This document shows, one piece after another, positions 34,538 through 42,163 of a DNA stretch of 64,000 nt. Position 1 is the first letter of the stretch. Every line of letters starts with the position of its first letter. Position numbers and translations under genes: made by a program. Origin of the DNA: an uncultured Oscillospiraceae bacterium (lineage in GTDB: Bacteria; Bacillota; Clostridia; Oscillospirales; Oscillospiraceae). The notes beneath the pieces were generated by a model, which saw only the letters and a program-made list of their open reading frames with translations, was not told the DNA's origin and made no database searches. The stretch lies in contig CALWXC010000013.1 of the NCBI GenBank assembly GCA_944385415.1, positions 1 to 64,000 of the forward strand. The letters are read 5' to 3'.

Positions 34538-34820
34538 GGACAGAAAAACTCAACTTTTAATCCGTAAAAAGTTATCGAAACATTTGTAGCGAGTTCTTCG
34601 TCACACGTTGGAAACAGGGAGGGGGCAGGGGTGGCAGCCCCGGAGATGCTGCCGGTCCCAAGGGTCCCGCCGGAGGGGGAAATCACCGTTCTACCCGGCG
34701 GAACGGGACAAAAACCAGTAAAAAGTTGAAAATTCCTGCAAGACAAATTGTATGAGGATTTGCACCGCCTTTCGGGGTGGTATTGGGGCGAACGGACGCC
34801 ACATCAAAAAAGAGGAGTGA
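34538..34820 (+). other. Long GC-structured 5' leader of the rnf operon
   Basis: It contains a GGCAGC/GCTGCC hairpin (about 34631-34655). It also has a nested structure, GTCCC..CCGCCGG / CCGGCGG..GGGAC (about 34658-34711). I could not match it to FMN, cobalamin, c-di-GMP or other riboswitch cores that I know. Confidence 0.4.
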
Positions 34821-34826
34821 GTGATT

Positions 34827-36122
34827 TTGAAGAGAAGGGCGAAGGGTATCTTTGTTGCCGCCAATAAAAACACGGCCAACTGTACGCCCGTGGAATTGAA
34901 GGTCCCGCCGCGGGTCCGGCTGCCGCTGGCGCTGCTGGGTACCAATTCCAGCTCGTTCACGGTGAAAAAGGGCGACACGGTGGCCGTGGGCCAGCCCATT
35001 TCCACCTATGGCAGCGGCATTGGCGTGCCGCTCCATGCCACGGTGTCCGGCACCGTGGAGGGTATCGAAAAGCTGCGTCTGGCCACGGGCTATGTGGTGG
35101 ACTCCCTGATGATTGCCTCCGACGGCAAACAGACCGTCTGGGAAGGCGTCAAGCCGCCGGAGGTCCCCGATGCGCCGTCGTTCCTGGAAGCCATCCGCAA
35201 CAGCGGCCTGGTGGGTCTGGGCGGCGCGGGCTTCCCCACCTGGGTCAAGCTCAACGCGTCGGTGAACCGGCTGATCATCAACGGCTCCGAGTGCGAGCCC
35301 TACTGTACCGCCGACCATGTGACCATGCGGGACTACGCTGCCGATCTGGCCGAGGGCATCGCCATTGTCCAATCCCGGCTGGCCATTGAAAAGACCATTA
35401 TCGGCGTCAAACATCCGCCCCAGGCGCTGCTGGACGCCTTTTCCCAGATTCCCAATGTGGAGATTCAGCAGCTGCGGGAGTTCTACCCCGTGGGCGCGGA
35501 AAAAATGCTGATTCTGGAGACTACAGGCCGTATCGTCCCCGGCGGCAAGCTGCCCAAGGACGTGGGCTGCATGGTCCTCAACGTCAACACCGCTGTGTTT
35601 ATTGCCCGGTACTTACGGACCGGCATGCCCCTGGTCCAGAAGCTGGTCACCGTGGACGGCTCCGCCGTCCGGACGCCGGGACTGGTCATCGCTCCCATTG
35701 GCACGCCGGTGGAGGCATTGTTCCAGGCCGTGGGCGGATTCGTTCAGGAACCGGCCAAAATCATCTCCGGCGGCCCCATGATGGGCACGGCCCTGCCGGA
35801 TCTGGAGTTCCCCCTGCTGTGGAACTGCGGCAGCCTGTTGGCCCTGGGCGCCAAAGAGGCCGTCAAGCCCGATTCCACCGCCTGCATCCGCTGCGGCCGC
35901 TGTGCCCAGCACTGTCCCATGAACCTCATGGCCTTTGAGATGACCGAGGCCTTCGCCCGCAAGGACGTGGACCGGCTGCGCCAGATCGGCGCCAGCCTGT
36001 GCATGGAATGCGGCTGCTGTGCCTATGTCTGTCCCGCCCATCGGGATTTGGTCACCAGCCATAAGCTCATGAAACGGTTCCTGGCCACAAAGCCCAAGAA
36101 GGAGGAGGCGAAATCATGCTGA
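34827..36122 (+). CDS. rnfC: Rnf complex subunit RnfC
   Basis: This 431-residue subunit carries the NADH/FMN-type 51-kDa-like domain (SGLVGLGGAGFPTWVKLN, INGSECEPYCTADH). Near the C-terminus it has two 4Fe-4S motifs, CIRCGRCAQHCP and CMECGCCAYVCP. It is the NAD+-reducing membrane-associated subunit of the ferredoxin:NAD+ oxidoreductase. I prefer a TTG start at 34827, 9 bp after GAGGAG; a GTG at 34821 is possible but only 3 bp from the ribosome site. It is first in rnfCDGEAB and overlaps rnfD by 7 bp. Confidence 0.96.
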   Translation: MKRRAKGIFVAANKNTANCTPVELKVPPRVRLPLALLGTNSSSFTVKKGDTVAVGQPISTYGSGIGVPLHATVSGTVEGIEKLRLATGYVVDSLMIASDGKQTVWEGVKPPEVPDAPSFLEAIRNSGLVGLGGAGFPTWVKLNASVNRLIINGSECEPYCTADHVTMRDYAADLAEGIAIVQSRLAIEKTIIGVKHPPQALLDAFSQIPNVEIQQLREFYPVGAEKMLILETTGRIVPGGKLPKDVGCMVLNVNTAVFIARYLRTGMPLVQKLVTVDGSAVRTPGLVIAPIGTPVEALFQAVGGFVQEPAKIISGGPMMGTALPDLEFPLLWNCGSLLALGAKEAVKPDSTACIRCGRCAQHCPMNLMAFEMTEAFARKDVDRLRQIGASLCMECGCCAYVCPAHRDLVTSHKLMKRFLATKPKKEEAKSC

Positions 36123-37015
36123 AACTCATGGTCGTATCGTCCGCACCCCATATCTGGGGCAAGGACAGCACCCATACCATCATGCGCGATGTGCTCATCG
36201 CCCTGGTGCCCGCCCTGCTGGCCTCTATCTGGATTTTCGGCATCCGGACGCTGGCCGTCACCATCGTCTGTGTCGGCGTAGCCATGCTGGCCGAGGACCT
36301 GTTTGAACGGGCCACGGGCCGTCCCAATACGGTCAACGATCTGTCCGCCGCCGTCACCGGCACTTTGTTGGCCTTCTGCCTGCCTGCGGATATCCCGTAC
36401 TGGGTGGCGGGCCTGGGCAGCGTCATCGCCATTGTGGTGGTGAAGCAGCTCTTCGGCGGCATCGGCCAGAACTTCGCCAATCCTGCCATCACCGCCCGCG
36501 TCATCCTGCTGCTCTGCGGCTTCGGCGGCGCCATGACCACCTTCTCTGTAGATGGCGTCACGGCGGCTACCCCCCTGGCCGACGGCGGCGTGTATCCGGG
36601 CCTCGGAGCCATGCTCCTGGGCACCCGCGGCGGCAGCCTGGGCGAGACCTGCACCATTGCGCTGCTCCTGGGCGCCGCGTACCTGCTGTACCGCCGGGTC
36701 ATCACCTGGCACATTCCTGTGACGTACCTGGGCACGGTCTTTGTGGTGTCCCTGCTGGCCGGTCAGAACCTGGGCTTGCAGATGTTCGGCGGCGGCCTGA
36801 TGCTGGGCGCATTCTTCATGGCCACCGATTACACCACATCTCCCATGACCGACAAGGGCAAGCTGATCTATGGCGTGGGCTGCGGCCTGCTGACCATGAT
36901 GATCCGCCTGTGGGGTTCCGTCCCCGAGGGCGTCAGCTACGCCATTCTGCTGATGAATATTCTCACGCCCCACATCGACCGTGTGGTGCGCATGAAGCCC
37001 CTGGGAGGTGCGTGA
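36116..37015 (+). CDS. rnfD: Rnf complex subunit RnfD
   Basis: This 299-residue integral membrane subunit has about eight to ten hydrophobic segments. FANPAITARVILLL and ATDYTTSPMTDKGKLIYG are conserved. The expected covalent FMN threonine is probably in VDGVTAATPLADGG. It forms part of the redox-driven Na+ or H+ translocating core. It starts inside the end of rnfC, and rnfG follows after one base. Confidence 0.95.
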   Translation: MLKLMVVSSAPHIWGKDSTHTIMRDVLIALVPALLASIWIFGIRTLAVTIVCVGVAMLAEDLFERATGRPNTVNDLSAAVTGTLLAFCLPADIPYWVAGLGSVIAIVVVKQLFGGIGQNFANPAITARVILLLCGFGGAMTTFSVDGVTAATPLADGGVYPGLGAMLLGTRGGSLGETCTIALLLGAAYLLYRRVITWHIPVTYLGTVFVVSLLAGQNLGLQMFGGGLMLGAFFMATDYTTSPMTDKGKLIYGVGCGLLTMMIRLWGSVPEGVSYAILLMNILTPHIDRVVRMKPLGGA

Positions 37016-37016
37016 T

Positions 37017-37550
37017 ATGACGGCAACAAAAAAGAGTTCTCTGGTGGCGCCGGTGGTGGTGCTGACCGTCATCGCCTTTGCCATCGCCGCCATTCTGGCC
37101 TTTGTCAACGATTTGACGGCCCCCGTCATTAAGGCCCAGGAGGAGGCCGCCGCCCAGGCGGCATTGCTGGAGGTCATGCCCGATGGCACCGACTTCACCG
37201 ATGTCACCGGCCTGGAACTGCCGGAAAACGTGGTCAAGATTCAGAAGGCCGGCAACGGCGCCGGTTACGTCTTTACCACCTACGGCAAGGGCTTCGGCGG
37301 CAACATTCAGGTCATGGTGGGCATTGACCCGGAGGGCGCCATCACCGGCACCAAGGTCCTGACCCACGGCGAAAGCGCCGGTATCAGTGACCCGGTGGTG
37401 GGCGACGGCTCCGAATTCCAGCAGCAGCTGCCCGGCGTCACGGACCCGGCCCAGATTGAAGCCGTCAGCGGCGCCACCAAGTCCTCCAACGGCATGATTG
37501 CCGCCATCGAAGCGGCCTTTGACGCCCTGGCCCTGGTGAACGCAGAATAA
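37017..37550 (+). CDS. rnfG: Rnf complex subunit RnfG
   Basis: I chose the ATG at 37017 because GGAGG lies 8 bp upstream, giving 177 residues. There is one N-terminal membrane helix (VVVLTVIAFAIAAILAFVN) and an exported FMN-binding domain with the covalent flavin site SGATKSS near the C-terminus (Thr of SGAT). It carries electrons within the complex on the outer face. Confidence 0.94.
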   Translation: MTATKKSSLVAPVVVLTVIAFAIAAILAFVNDLTAPVIKAQEEAAAQAALLEVMPDGTDFTDVTGLELPENVVKIQKAGNGAGYVFTTYGKGFGGNIQVMVGIDPEGAITGTKVLTHGESAGISDPVVGDGSEFQQQLPGVTDPAQIEAVSGATKSSNGMIAAIEAAFDALALVNAE

Positions 37551-37562
37551 GGAGGCGGAGAA

Positions 37563-38246
37563 ATGAAGAAAGAATGTCAAAAACAGTCCGGCCTCGATAT
37601 TTTGCTTCGGGGCATTATCAAGGAGAATCCCGTGTTGGTCCTGGTCCTGGGTACCTGCCCGTCCATGGCCACCTCTACATCCGTCAGCACCGCCGTGGGC
37701 ATGGGCCTGGCGGCCACCATGGTGCTGCTGTGCTCCAACATGCTCATCTCCCTGCTGCGGAAGGTGATTCCCGACACGGTGCGCATTCCCTGTTACATCG
37801 TCGTCATCGCCGGTTTCGTCACCGTGGTGCAGATGCTGGTCCAGGCATACTTTAAAGATCTGTACGACTCTTTGGGCGTGTTCCTGCCGCTGATTGTCGT
37901 CAACTGCATCATCCTGGGCCGCGCTGAGATGTTCGCCAGTAAAAACGGCGTCTTCCACTCGGCTCTGGACGGCCTGGGCATGGGCCTGGGCTTCACCCTG
38001 ACCCTGACGGTCATGGGTACCATCCGCGAGGTCCTGGGCTCCGGCTCCTTCGCGGGCCACGATCTGCCCTTCTTCTCCGAGTACAATATCCCCATCCTCA
38101 GCCAGAGCCCCGGCGGCTTCTTCGTCTTCGGCTGTCTCATTGCTCTGGTTGCCAAGTTGACCCATGGCCGCGTCAAGCACGAGGACACCGGCTGCGGCGC
38201 CTGCCCCCACCGGACAGTCTGCGGCAAACTGGGAAAGGAGGCATGA
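37563..38246 (+). CDS. rnfE: Rnf complex subunit RnfE
   Basis: This 227-residue membrane subunit of the RnfA/RnfE/NqrD-E family has about six helices. GLDILLRGIIKENPVLVLVLGTCP is the conserved first segment, and LIVVNCIILGRAEMFASKNG includes the half-membrane cysteine region. The cysteine-rich tail HEDTGCGACPHRTVCG is an extra not seen in all RnfE proteins and could bind metal. GGAGG precedes the ATG. Confidence 0.94.
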   Translation: MKKECQKQSGLDILLRGIIKENPVLVLVLGTCPSMATSTSVSTAVGMGLAATMVLLCSNMLISLLRKVIPDTVRIPCYIVVIAGFVTVVQMLVQAYFKDLYDSLGVFLPLIVVNCIILGRAEMFASKNGVFHSALDGLGMGLGFTLTLTVMGTIREVLGSGSFAGHDLPFFSEYNIPILSQSPGGFFVFGCLIALVAKLTHGRVKHEDTGCGACPHRTVCGKLGKEA

Positions 38247-38249
38247 TGT

Positions 38250-38849
38250 ATGGACTTTAAGAATCTGCTCTTTATCATGCTCAGCGCTGTTTTTGTCAAT
38301 AACTATGTGTTGCAGCGGTTCCTGGGTATCTGCCCCTTCCTGGGCGTGTCCAAAAAGCTGGATCAGGCCGCCGGTATGTCCATCGCTGTTATCTTCGTCA
38401 TGCTGCTGGCTACCGCCGTCACCTGGCCCATCCAGACGTACCTGCTGGACCCCAACAACCTGGGCTATCTCCAGACCATCGTCTTCATTCTGGTCATCGC
38501 CGCCCTGGTGCAGCTGGTGGAAATCGTCCTCAAGCGCTATATTCCCGCCCTGCACCGCTCCCTGGGCATCTATCTGCCGCTGATCACCACCAACTGCGCC
38601 ATCCTGGGCGTGACGGTGCTGAACATTCAGGAGAAGTACAACTTCGCCGAGGCCATGTTCAACTCCTTCGGCTCCGGCCTGGGCTTCTTCCTGGCCATGG
38701 TGCTGTTCTCCGGCATCCGCATCCGCACCGAGCACTGCGACGCCCCCAAGTCCTTTAAGGGTCTGCCCATTACCCTGGTGTCGGCGGCCATTCTGGCAGC
38801 GGCGTTCCAGGGCTTCGGCGGCGTCATCAACAGCCTGTTTGGCCGGTAA
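38250..38849 (+). CDS. rnfA: Rnf complex subunit RnfA
   Basis: This 199-residue integral subunit is homologous to RnfE and inserted in the opposite orientation, as known for the family. FVNNYVLQRFLGICPFLGVSKK and ITTNCAILGVTVLNIQEKYNF are its signatures. Three bases separate it from rnfE; GGAGG lies within the end of rnfE. Confidence 0.96.
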   Translation: MDFKNLLFIMLSAVFVNNYVLQRFLGICPFLGVSKKLDQAAGMSIAVIFVMLLATAVTWPIQTYLLDPNNLGYLQTIVFILVIAALVQLVEIVLKRYIPALHRSLGIYLPLITTNCAILGVTVLNIQEKYNFAEAMFNSFGSGLGFFLAMVLFSGIRIRTEHCDAPKSFKGLPITLVSAAILAAAFQGFGGVINSLFGR

Positions 38850-38865
38850 GGAGGGGGAACGGATT

Positions 38866-39723
38866 ATGATGAATATCATTCTGACCGCCGCCGTCGCTGT
38901 GGCCGTCATCGGTCTCGTCTGCGGCGTCATCCTGGCCGTGGCCTCCAAGGTCATGGCCGTGGAGGAAGACCCCCGGTTCCCGGCCATTCGTGCCGCCCTG
39001 CCCGGCGCCAACTGCGGCGCCTGCGGCTACGCGGGCTGCGACGGCTATGCCCAGGCGTTGGCCTCCGGCAAGGAGACCCGCCCCAACATCTGTGTCCCCG
39101 GCGGCGCGTCCTGCGCGGCGGAAATCGCCTCGGTGCTGGGTATTGAAGCCGGTGAGGTGGAAAAGCGCGTGGCTGTTGTCTGCTGCGCCGGTGACTGCAC
39201 CAAAACCGATGTCCGCATGAATTACCAGGGCGTCAAGAGCTGCGCTGCGGCACGGCTGCTGTTCGGCGGACCGGACGCCTGCGCGTTCGGCTGTCTCGGT
39301 AACGGTGACTGTATGGCCGTTTGTCCCAACAACGCCATCCGTATCGAAAAGGGTGTGGCCGTGGTGGACCGGGACCTGTGTATCGGCTGCGGCCTCTGTG
39401 CCAACGTGTGCCCCAACCGGGTTATCGGTATTTTCTCGGCCAAACAGCAGGTGATCAACGTCTGCTCCAACCTGGAGCGCGGCAAAGCCGTGGTGGATGT
39501 CTGCAAGGCTGGCTGCATGGGCTGCACCAAGTGTACCAAGGTCTGCCCCAACAACGCCATCAAGATGGACAATGCCCTGGCCCGTGTGAATCCCCTGCGG
39601 TGTACGGCCTGCGGCAAGTGCGTGGAAGCCTGTCCCACAGGCAGCGTCAAGTTTGTCTTTGGCGGTCCCAGACCGCAGCCGGAACCGGAGGAAACACCGG
39701 TGGAGGAAGCACCGGCAGTCTGA
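38866..39723 (+). CDS. rnfB: Rnf complex subunit RnfB
   Basis: I chose the ATG at 38866 (MMNIILTAA) after GGAGGGGG, giving 285 residues. It has an N-terminal membrane anchor (about 5-25) and the 4Fe-4S motif CGACGYAGCDGYA. Three ferredoxin-like motifs follow: CMAVCPNNAI, CIGCGLCANVCPNRVI and CMGCTKCTKVCPNNA, then CTACGKCVEACPTG. It accepts electrons from reduced ferredoxin. It is the last gene of the operon. The Pro/Glu-rich tail is species-specific. Confidence 0.95.
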   Translation: MMNIILTAAVAVAVIGLVCGVILAVASKVMAVEEDPRFPAIRAALPGANCGACGYAGCDGYAQALASGKETRPNICVPGGASCAAEIASVLGIEAGEVEKRVAVVCCAGDCTKTDVRMNYQGVKSCAAARLLFGGPDACAFGCLGNGDCMAVCPNNAIRIEKGVAVVDRDLCIGCGLCANVCPNRVIGIFSAKQQVINVCSNLERGKAVVDVCKAGCMGCTKCTKVCPNNAIKMDNALARVNPLRCTACGKCVEACPTGSVKFVFGGPRPQPEPEETPVEEAPAV

Positions 39724-39735
39724 CCGTATATACAG

Positions 39736-39769
39736 AAAAAAGCAGCATGGTCGGCCATGCTGCTTTTTT
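39736..39769. terminator. Bidirectional terminator, rnf operon and rubrerythrin
   Basis: AAAAAAGCAGCATGG / CCATGCTGCTTTTTT with a TCGG loop lies between the convergent rnfB and rubrerythrin genes. Confidence 0.92.
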
Positions 39770-39797
39770 CTATATATGGAAATTCAAAAAAGGGGGA

Positions 39798-40355
39798 TTA
39801 CACGGTTTTCTTGAAAGAGGTCTCCTCAAAGGAGCCGATGGCGCCGCAGACCTCGCACACGTCGGGGCGATGCTCAAAGGTGGCACCGCAGAACTGACAG
39901 CGGTAACCCTGAACTGTCACAGCCTTGGGGGCGGCGGCGCTGGGGGCTTCGGCAGGGGCACCGGCGCTTTGCAGCTGGAGCAAAGCCTGCATAAAGCGCA
40001 TTTCGTGGTCTTTTTCGATCTTGGCGATATTTTCAAAGAGAACGGCAATGTCCTCAAACCCATCCTGACGGGCCTGGGCGGCAAATTCGGGATACATGCT
40101 GCTCCATTCGCCATACTCACCGCTGGCGGCGGTCTGGAGATTCTCGGTAGTGTTGCCGATACCCGTCAGCTTCTGATAGAGCAGTTTGCCGTGCATGGTT
40201 TCATTGGTGGCGAGGCTGTCGAAAAGGGCAGCGATTTCCGGGTGATTTTCCTGCTTGGCGCGTTGGGCAAAAAAGGTGTACTTGTTACGGGCCATGGACT
40301 CGCCCTGGAAGGCGGCCAGCAGATTTTTTTCGGTCTGTGTTCCCTTAATGCTCAT
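39798..40355 (-). CDS. rbr: Rubrerythrin
   Basis: This 185-residue cytosolic non-haem diiron peroxidase protects anaerobes against H2O2. The ferritin-like domain (1-135) has the Glu/His iron ligands in AFQGESMARNKY, ATNETMHGKLL and IAKIEKDHEMRF. The C-terminal rubredoxin-like domain has CQFCGATFEHRPDVCEVCG, with the CxxC pairs for FeCys4. The ATG at 40355 is 8 bp from GGAGG; the upstream ATG at 40361 is too close. A strong promoter carries a palindrome over the start site (40372-40392), which suggests repression. Confidence 0.96.
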   Translation of the reverse strand: MSIKGTQTEKNLLAAFQGESMARNKYTFFAQRAKQENHPEIAALFDSLATNETMHGKLLYQKLTGIGNTTENLQTAASGEYGEWSSMYPEFAAQARQDGFEDIAVLFENIAKIEKDHEMRFMQALLQLQSAGAPAEAPSAAAPKAVTVQGYRCQFCGATFEHRPDVCEVCGAIGSFEETSFKKTV

Positions 40356-40371
40356 TGTCATTGCCTCCTTG

Positions 40372-40392
40372 CAATAATAAGTATTGTTATTG
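40372..40392 (-). promoter_or_regulatory. Palindromic operator over the rubrerythrin start site
   Basis: CAATAATAA-GTA-TTGTTATTG is a 21-bp inverted repeat with one mismatch per arm, covering the predicted transcription start. A Fur/PerR-type repressor is an obvious candidate given the gene. The site is not a textbook PerR box. Confidence 0.55.
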
Positions 40393-40394
40393 AT

Positions 40395-40422
40395 ATTATA
40401 TACCAGTATTCCGAGATGTCAA
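40395..40422 (-). promoter_or_regulatory. Promoter of rubrerythrin
   Basis: A perfect -35 TTGACA (40417-40422) and -10 TATAAT (40395-40400) are 16 bp apart on the minus strand. Confidence 0.85.
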
Positions 40423-40467
40423 GTAGGTAAACAGGGAAAAATTCTGATATTTTTCTTGCGAAACCTA

Positions 40468-40505
40468 TAAAAAATAAGCTCCCGGTCCCAACAGGGGACG
40501 GGAGC
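40468..40505 (-). terminator. Terminator of the small hypothetical gene
   Basis: GCTCCCGGTCCC / GGGGACGGGAGC is followed on the minus strand by TTATTTTTT. Confidence 0.8.
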
Positions 40506-40530
40506 GCAGATGGAAATGGAAAGAGCGGAT

Positions 40531-40746
40531 TCAGTCGGGCTTTTCGAGAATCACAAAGGATACCAGCGTTTCCTTGTGAAGATAGTGTTCCAGCTTGGGG
40601 TCCACCTCTACCGTCTGGGTGTTCATCTGTGATATGACCCAGCCCTCTTCCAATAGTTTGTTGATGCGCACAAGATATTTGTTATCGTTAATATCATTTT
40701 GTTCCGTATAATCACGACTGTTACTGATGTAGACTACTTTTTGCAT
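40531..40746 (-). CDS. Small conserved-looking hypothetical protein
   Basis: This 71-residue protein begins MQKVVYISNSRDYTEQ at an ATG preceded by GGAGGG. It reads as a soluble alpha/beta protein (KYLVRINKLLEEGWVISQMNTQTVEV, then LVSFVILEKPD), resembling small DUF4177-like domains of unknown function. I do not recognise it with confidence. It lies directly after tRNA-Leu in the same direction. Confidence 0.65.
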   Translation of the reverse strand: MQKVVYISNSRDYTEQNDINDNKYLVRINKLLEEGWVISQMNTQTVEVDPKLEHYLHKETLVSFVILEKPD

Positions 40747-40864
40747 GGAATCCCTCCTGTTTTTGCTGATTTGGGACCAGAGATTGTGGCGAGAAAAACA
40801 GATGGCGACGTTTTTTGTCATAAAGATAAAAAAACGCCGGAGCAAAGCGGACTTTGCTCCGACG

Positions 40865-40951
40865 TGGTGCCGCTGACCGGGATCGAACCGGTACGGTGTT
40901 GCCACCGAGGGATTTTAAGTCCCTTGCGTCTGCCTGTTTCGCCACAGCGGC
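40865..40951 (-). tRNA. tRNA-Leu (TAA anticodon)
   Basis: This is an 87-nt gene including the encoded CCA. The acceptor GCCGCTG pairs with CAGCGGC, with discriminator A. The anticodon loop CTTAAAA gives TAA. The long variable arm (CCTCGGTGGCAACACCG) marks a class II tRNA-Leu, and the T-arm has GTTCGATCC. Confidence 0.96.
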
Positions 40952-40959
40952 GTGAACCT

Positions 40960-40989
40960 ATCATACCATTTACCATGGTGAATTGTCAA
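40960..40989 (-). promoter_or_regulatory. Promoter of tRNA-Leu
   Basis: On the minus strand, -35 TTGACA (40984-40989) and -10 TATGAT (40960-40965) are 18 bp apart and end 9 bp before the tRNA. Confidence 0.75.
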
Positions 40990-41048
40990 GGAAAATCGGA
41001 CAAACGGCGAAATATCACCTATAATTTTTGAGAGAAACCAGTCGAAGA

Positions 41049-41077
41049 TTGACAGGGCACAGCCATGGTATTATGAT
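41049..41077 (+). promoter_or_regulatory. Promoter of the zinc-ribbon membrane protein gene
   Basis: -35 TTGACA (41049-41054) and -10 TATGAT (41072-41077) are 17 bp apart. Confidence 0.75.
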
Positions 41078-41172
41078 AATGTATCATACACAGGCAGAAC
41101 CGCTGAAATGGGAAAGCCATGCACGGCATTTTTACGGTACAGCGGCATTTCAAGCAAGAAGGAGGAACCATC

Positions 41173-42111
41173 ATGGAGCGATTTTGCACATACTGCGGCA
41201 AACCACTGCCGGAGGACGGCGTATGCGACTGTCAGACGGCGCAGGAAGAAACAACGTCGCTGGATACGACCCAGGAGAACGCACAGGTGGCAGAGCCGCA
41301 GGCTGCGGGAGAGGCTGCGGCCCCGGAGCGCTGCACTCCAACGGATATGGCGGAGGATCTGCCCATGTTTCAGGCGGCTCCCCCAGGAGAGAATCTATAT
41401 TGGAAAAAACTGAAAGAACCCTTGGGACGGTTGGCGTTTTTCCTGCGGGACTACTGGCGTGACCCCATCAAGACGACCACCGGCGTGCTCAAGGCGCGGG
41501 ATTCGGCGCTGGCTGTGACCATGATGGTGCTCCATGTGATTTTGGCCGGGCTTGTGCTGTTTGTGGCCAGCAGTAAATCGCTCCATGCCATTGCGGAATC
41601 GGTTGCCGGAGCTTCCGGCGGCCGGACCGATATCTATGTGCCGTTTTTCACCACCTGGATCATGGGGGCGCGGATTGCCGTCATTGCGCTGGCACTGTCC
41701 GTTTTGGCGGTCTTCGTGCAGATCAAGCTGACCCGGGTCAATGCAGGCTTTTACTATGTCCTTCTGGCGGTGGGTGTGAATACGGTGTTCAGCAGCGCCG
41801 CTCTGCTGTTGGCCTTGCTGTTCATTCTCTTTGGATGGGCCATGGGCGCGGTCCTGGCGCTGCTCCTCAGCGCGGTGTTCTGGTGCGGCCTGATCACGCT
41901 GCTGCTGGTGAAAATCTTTGGTGTGCCCATGACCGGCGCTCATCTGACCATGACGGCGGTCCTCCTGGCGGCGGTGATCTCCATGACCGTCTGGACTGGC
42001 GGCAAGCTGTGCGAACAGGCGACCGGGGGAATGTACATAGCAGGTCAATCTGTGGAAGACAGACTGGACAACTGGACCGATACCTTTGGCAATCTCAATG
42101 ATCTGTTTTGA
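41173..42111 (+). CDS. Zinc-ribbon membrane protein
   Basis: I chose the ATG at 41173 because AAGGAGG precedes it, giving 312 residues. It opens with a zinc ribbon, CTYCGKPLPEDGVCDC (5-20), followed by a Gln/Ala/Glu-rich linker to about 75. About five hydrophobic segments follow, from about 120 to 285 (LHVILAGLVLFVAS, IAVIALALSVLAVFV and others). The layout is Yip1-like, as in many clostridial zinc-ribbon membrane proteins of unknown function. It is a single gene ended by a shared terminator. Confidence 0.75.
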   Translation: MERFCTYCGKPLPEDGVCDCQTAQEETTSLDTTQENAQVAEPQAAGEAAAPERCTPTDMAEDLPMFQAAPPGENLYWKKLKEPLGRLAFFLRDYWRDPIKTTTGVLKARDSALAVTMMVLHVILAGLVLFVASSKSLHAIAESVAGASGGRTDIYVPFFTTWIMGARIAVIALALSVLAVFVQIKLTRVNAGFYYVLLAVGVNTVFSSAALLLALLFILFGWAMGAVLALLLSAVFWCGLITLLLVKIFGVPMTGAHLTMTAVLLAAVISMTVWTGGKLCEQATGGMYIAGQSVEDRLDNWTDTFGNLNDLF

Positions 42112-42122
42112 ACGATGCAACT

Positions 42123-42159
42123 AAAAAATCGTGGATGCTTTGGGCATCCACGATTTTTT
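42123..42159. terminator. Bidirectional terminator between the zinc-ribbon and hydratase genes
   Basis: AAAAAATCGTGGATGC / GCATCCACGATTTTTT lies between two convergent genes. Confidence 0.92.
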
Positions 42160-42163
42160 GCGC

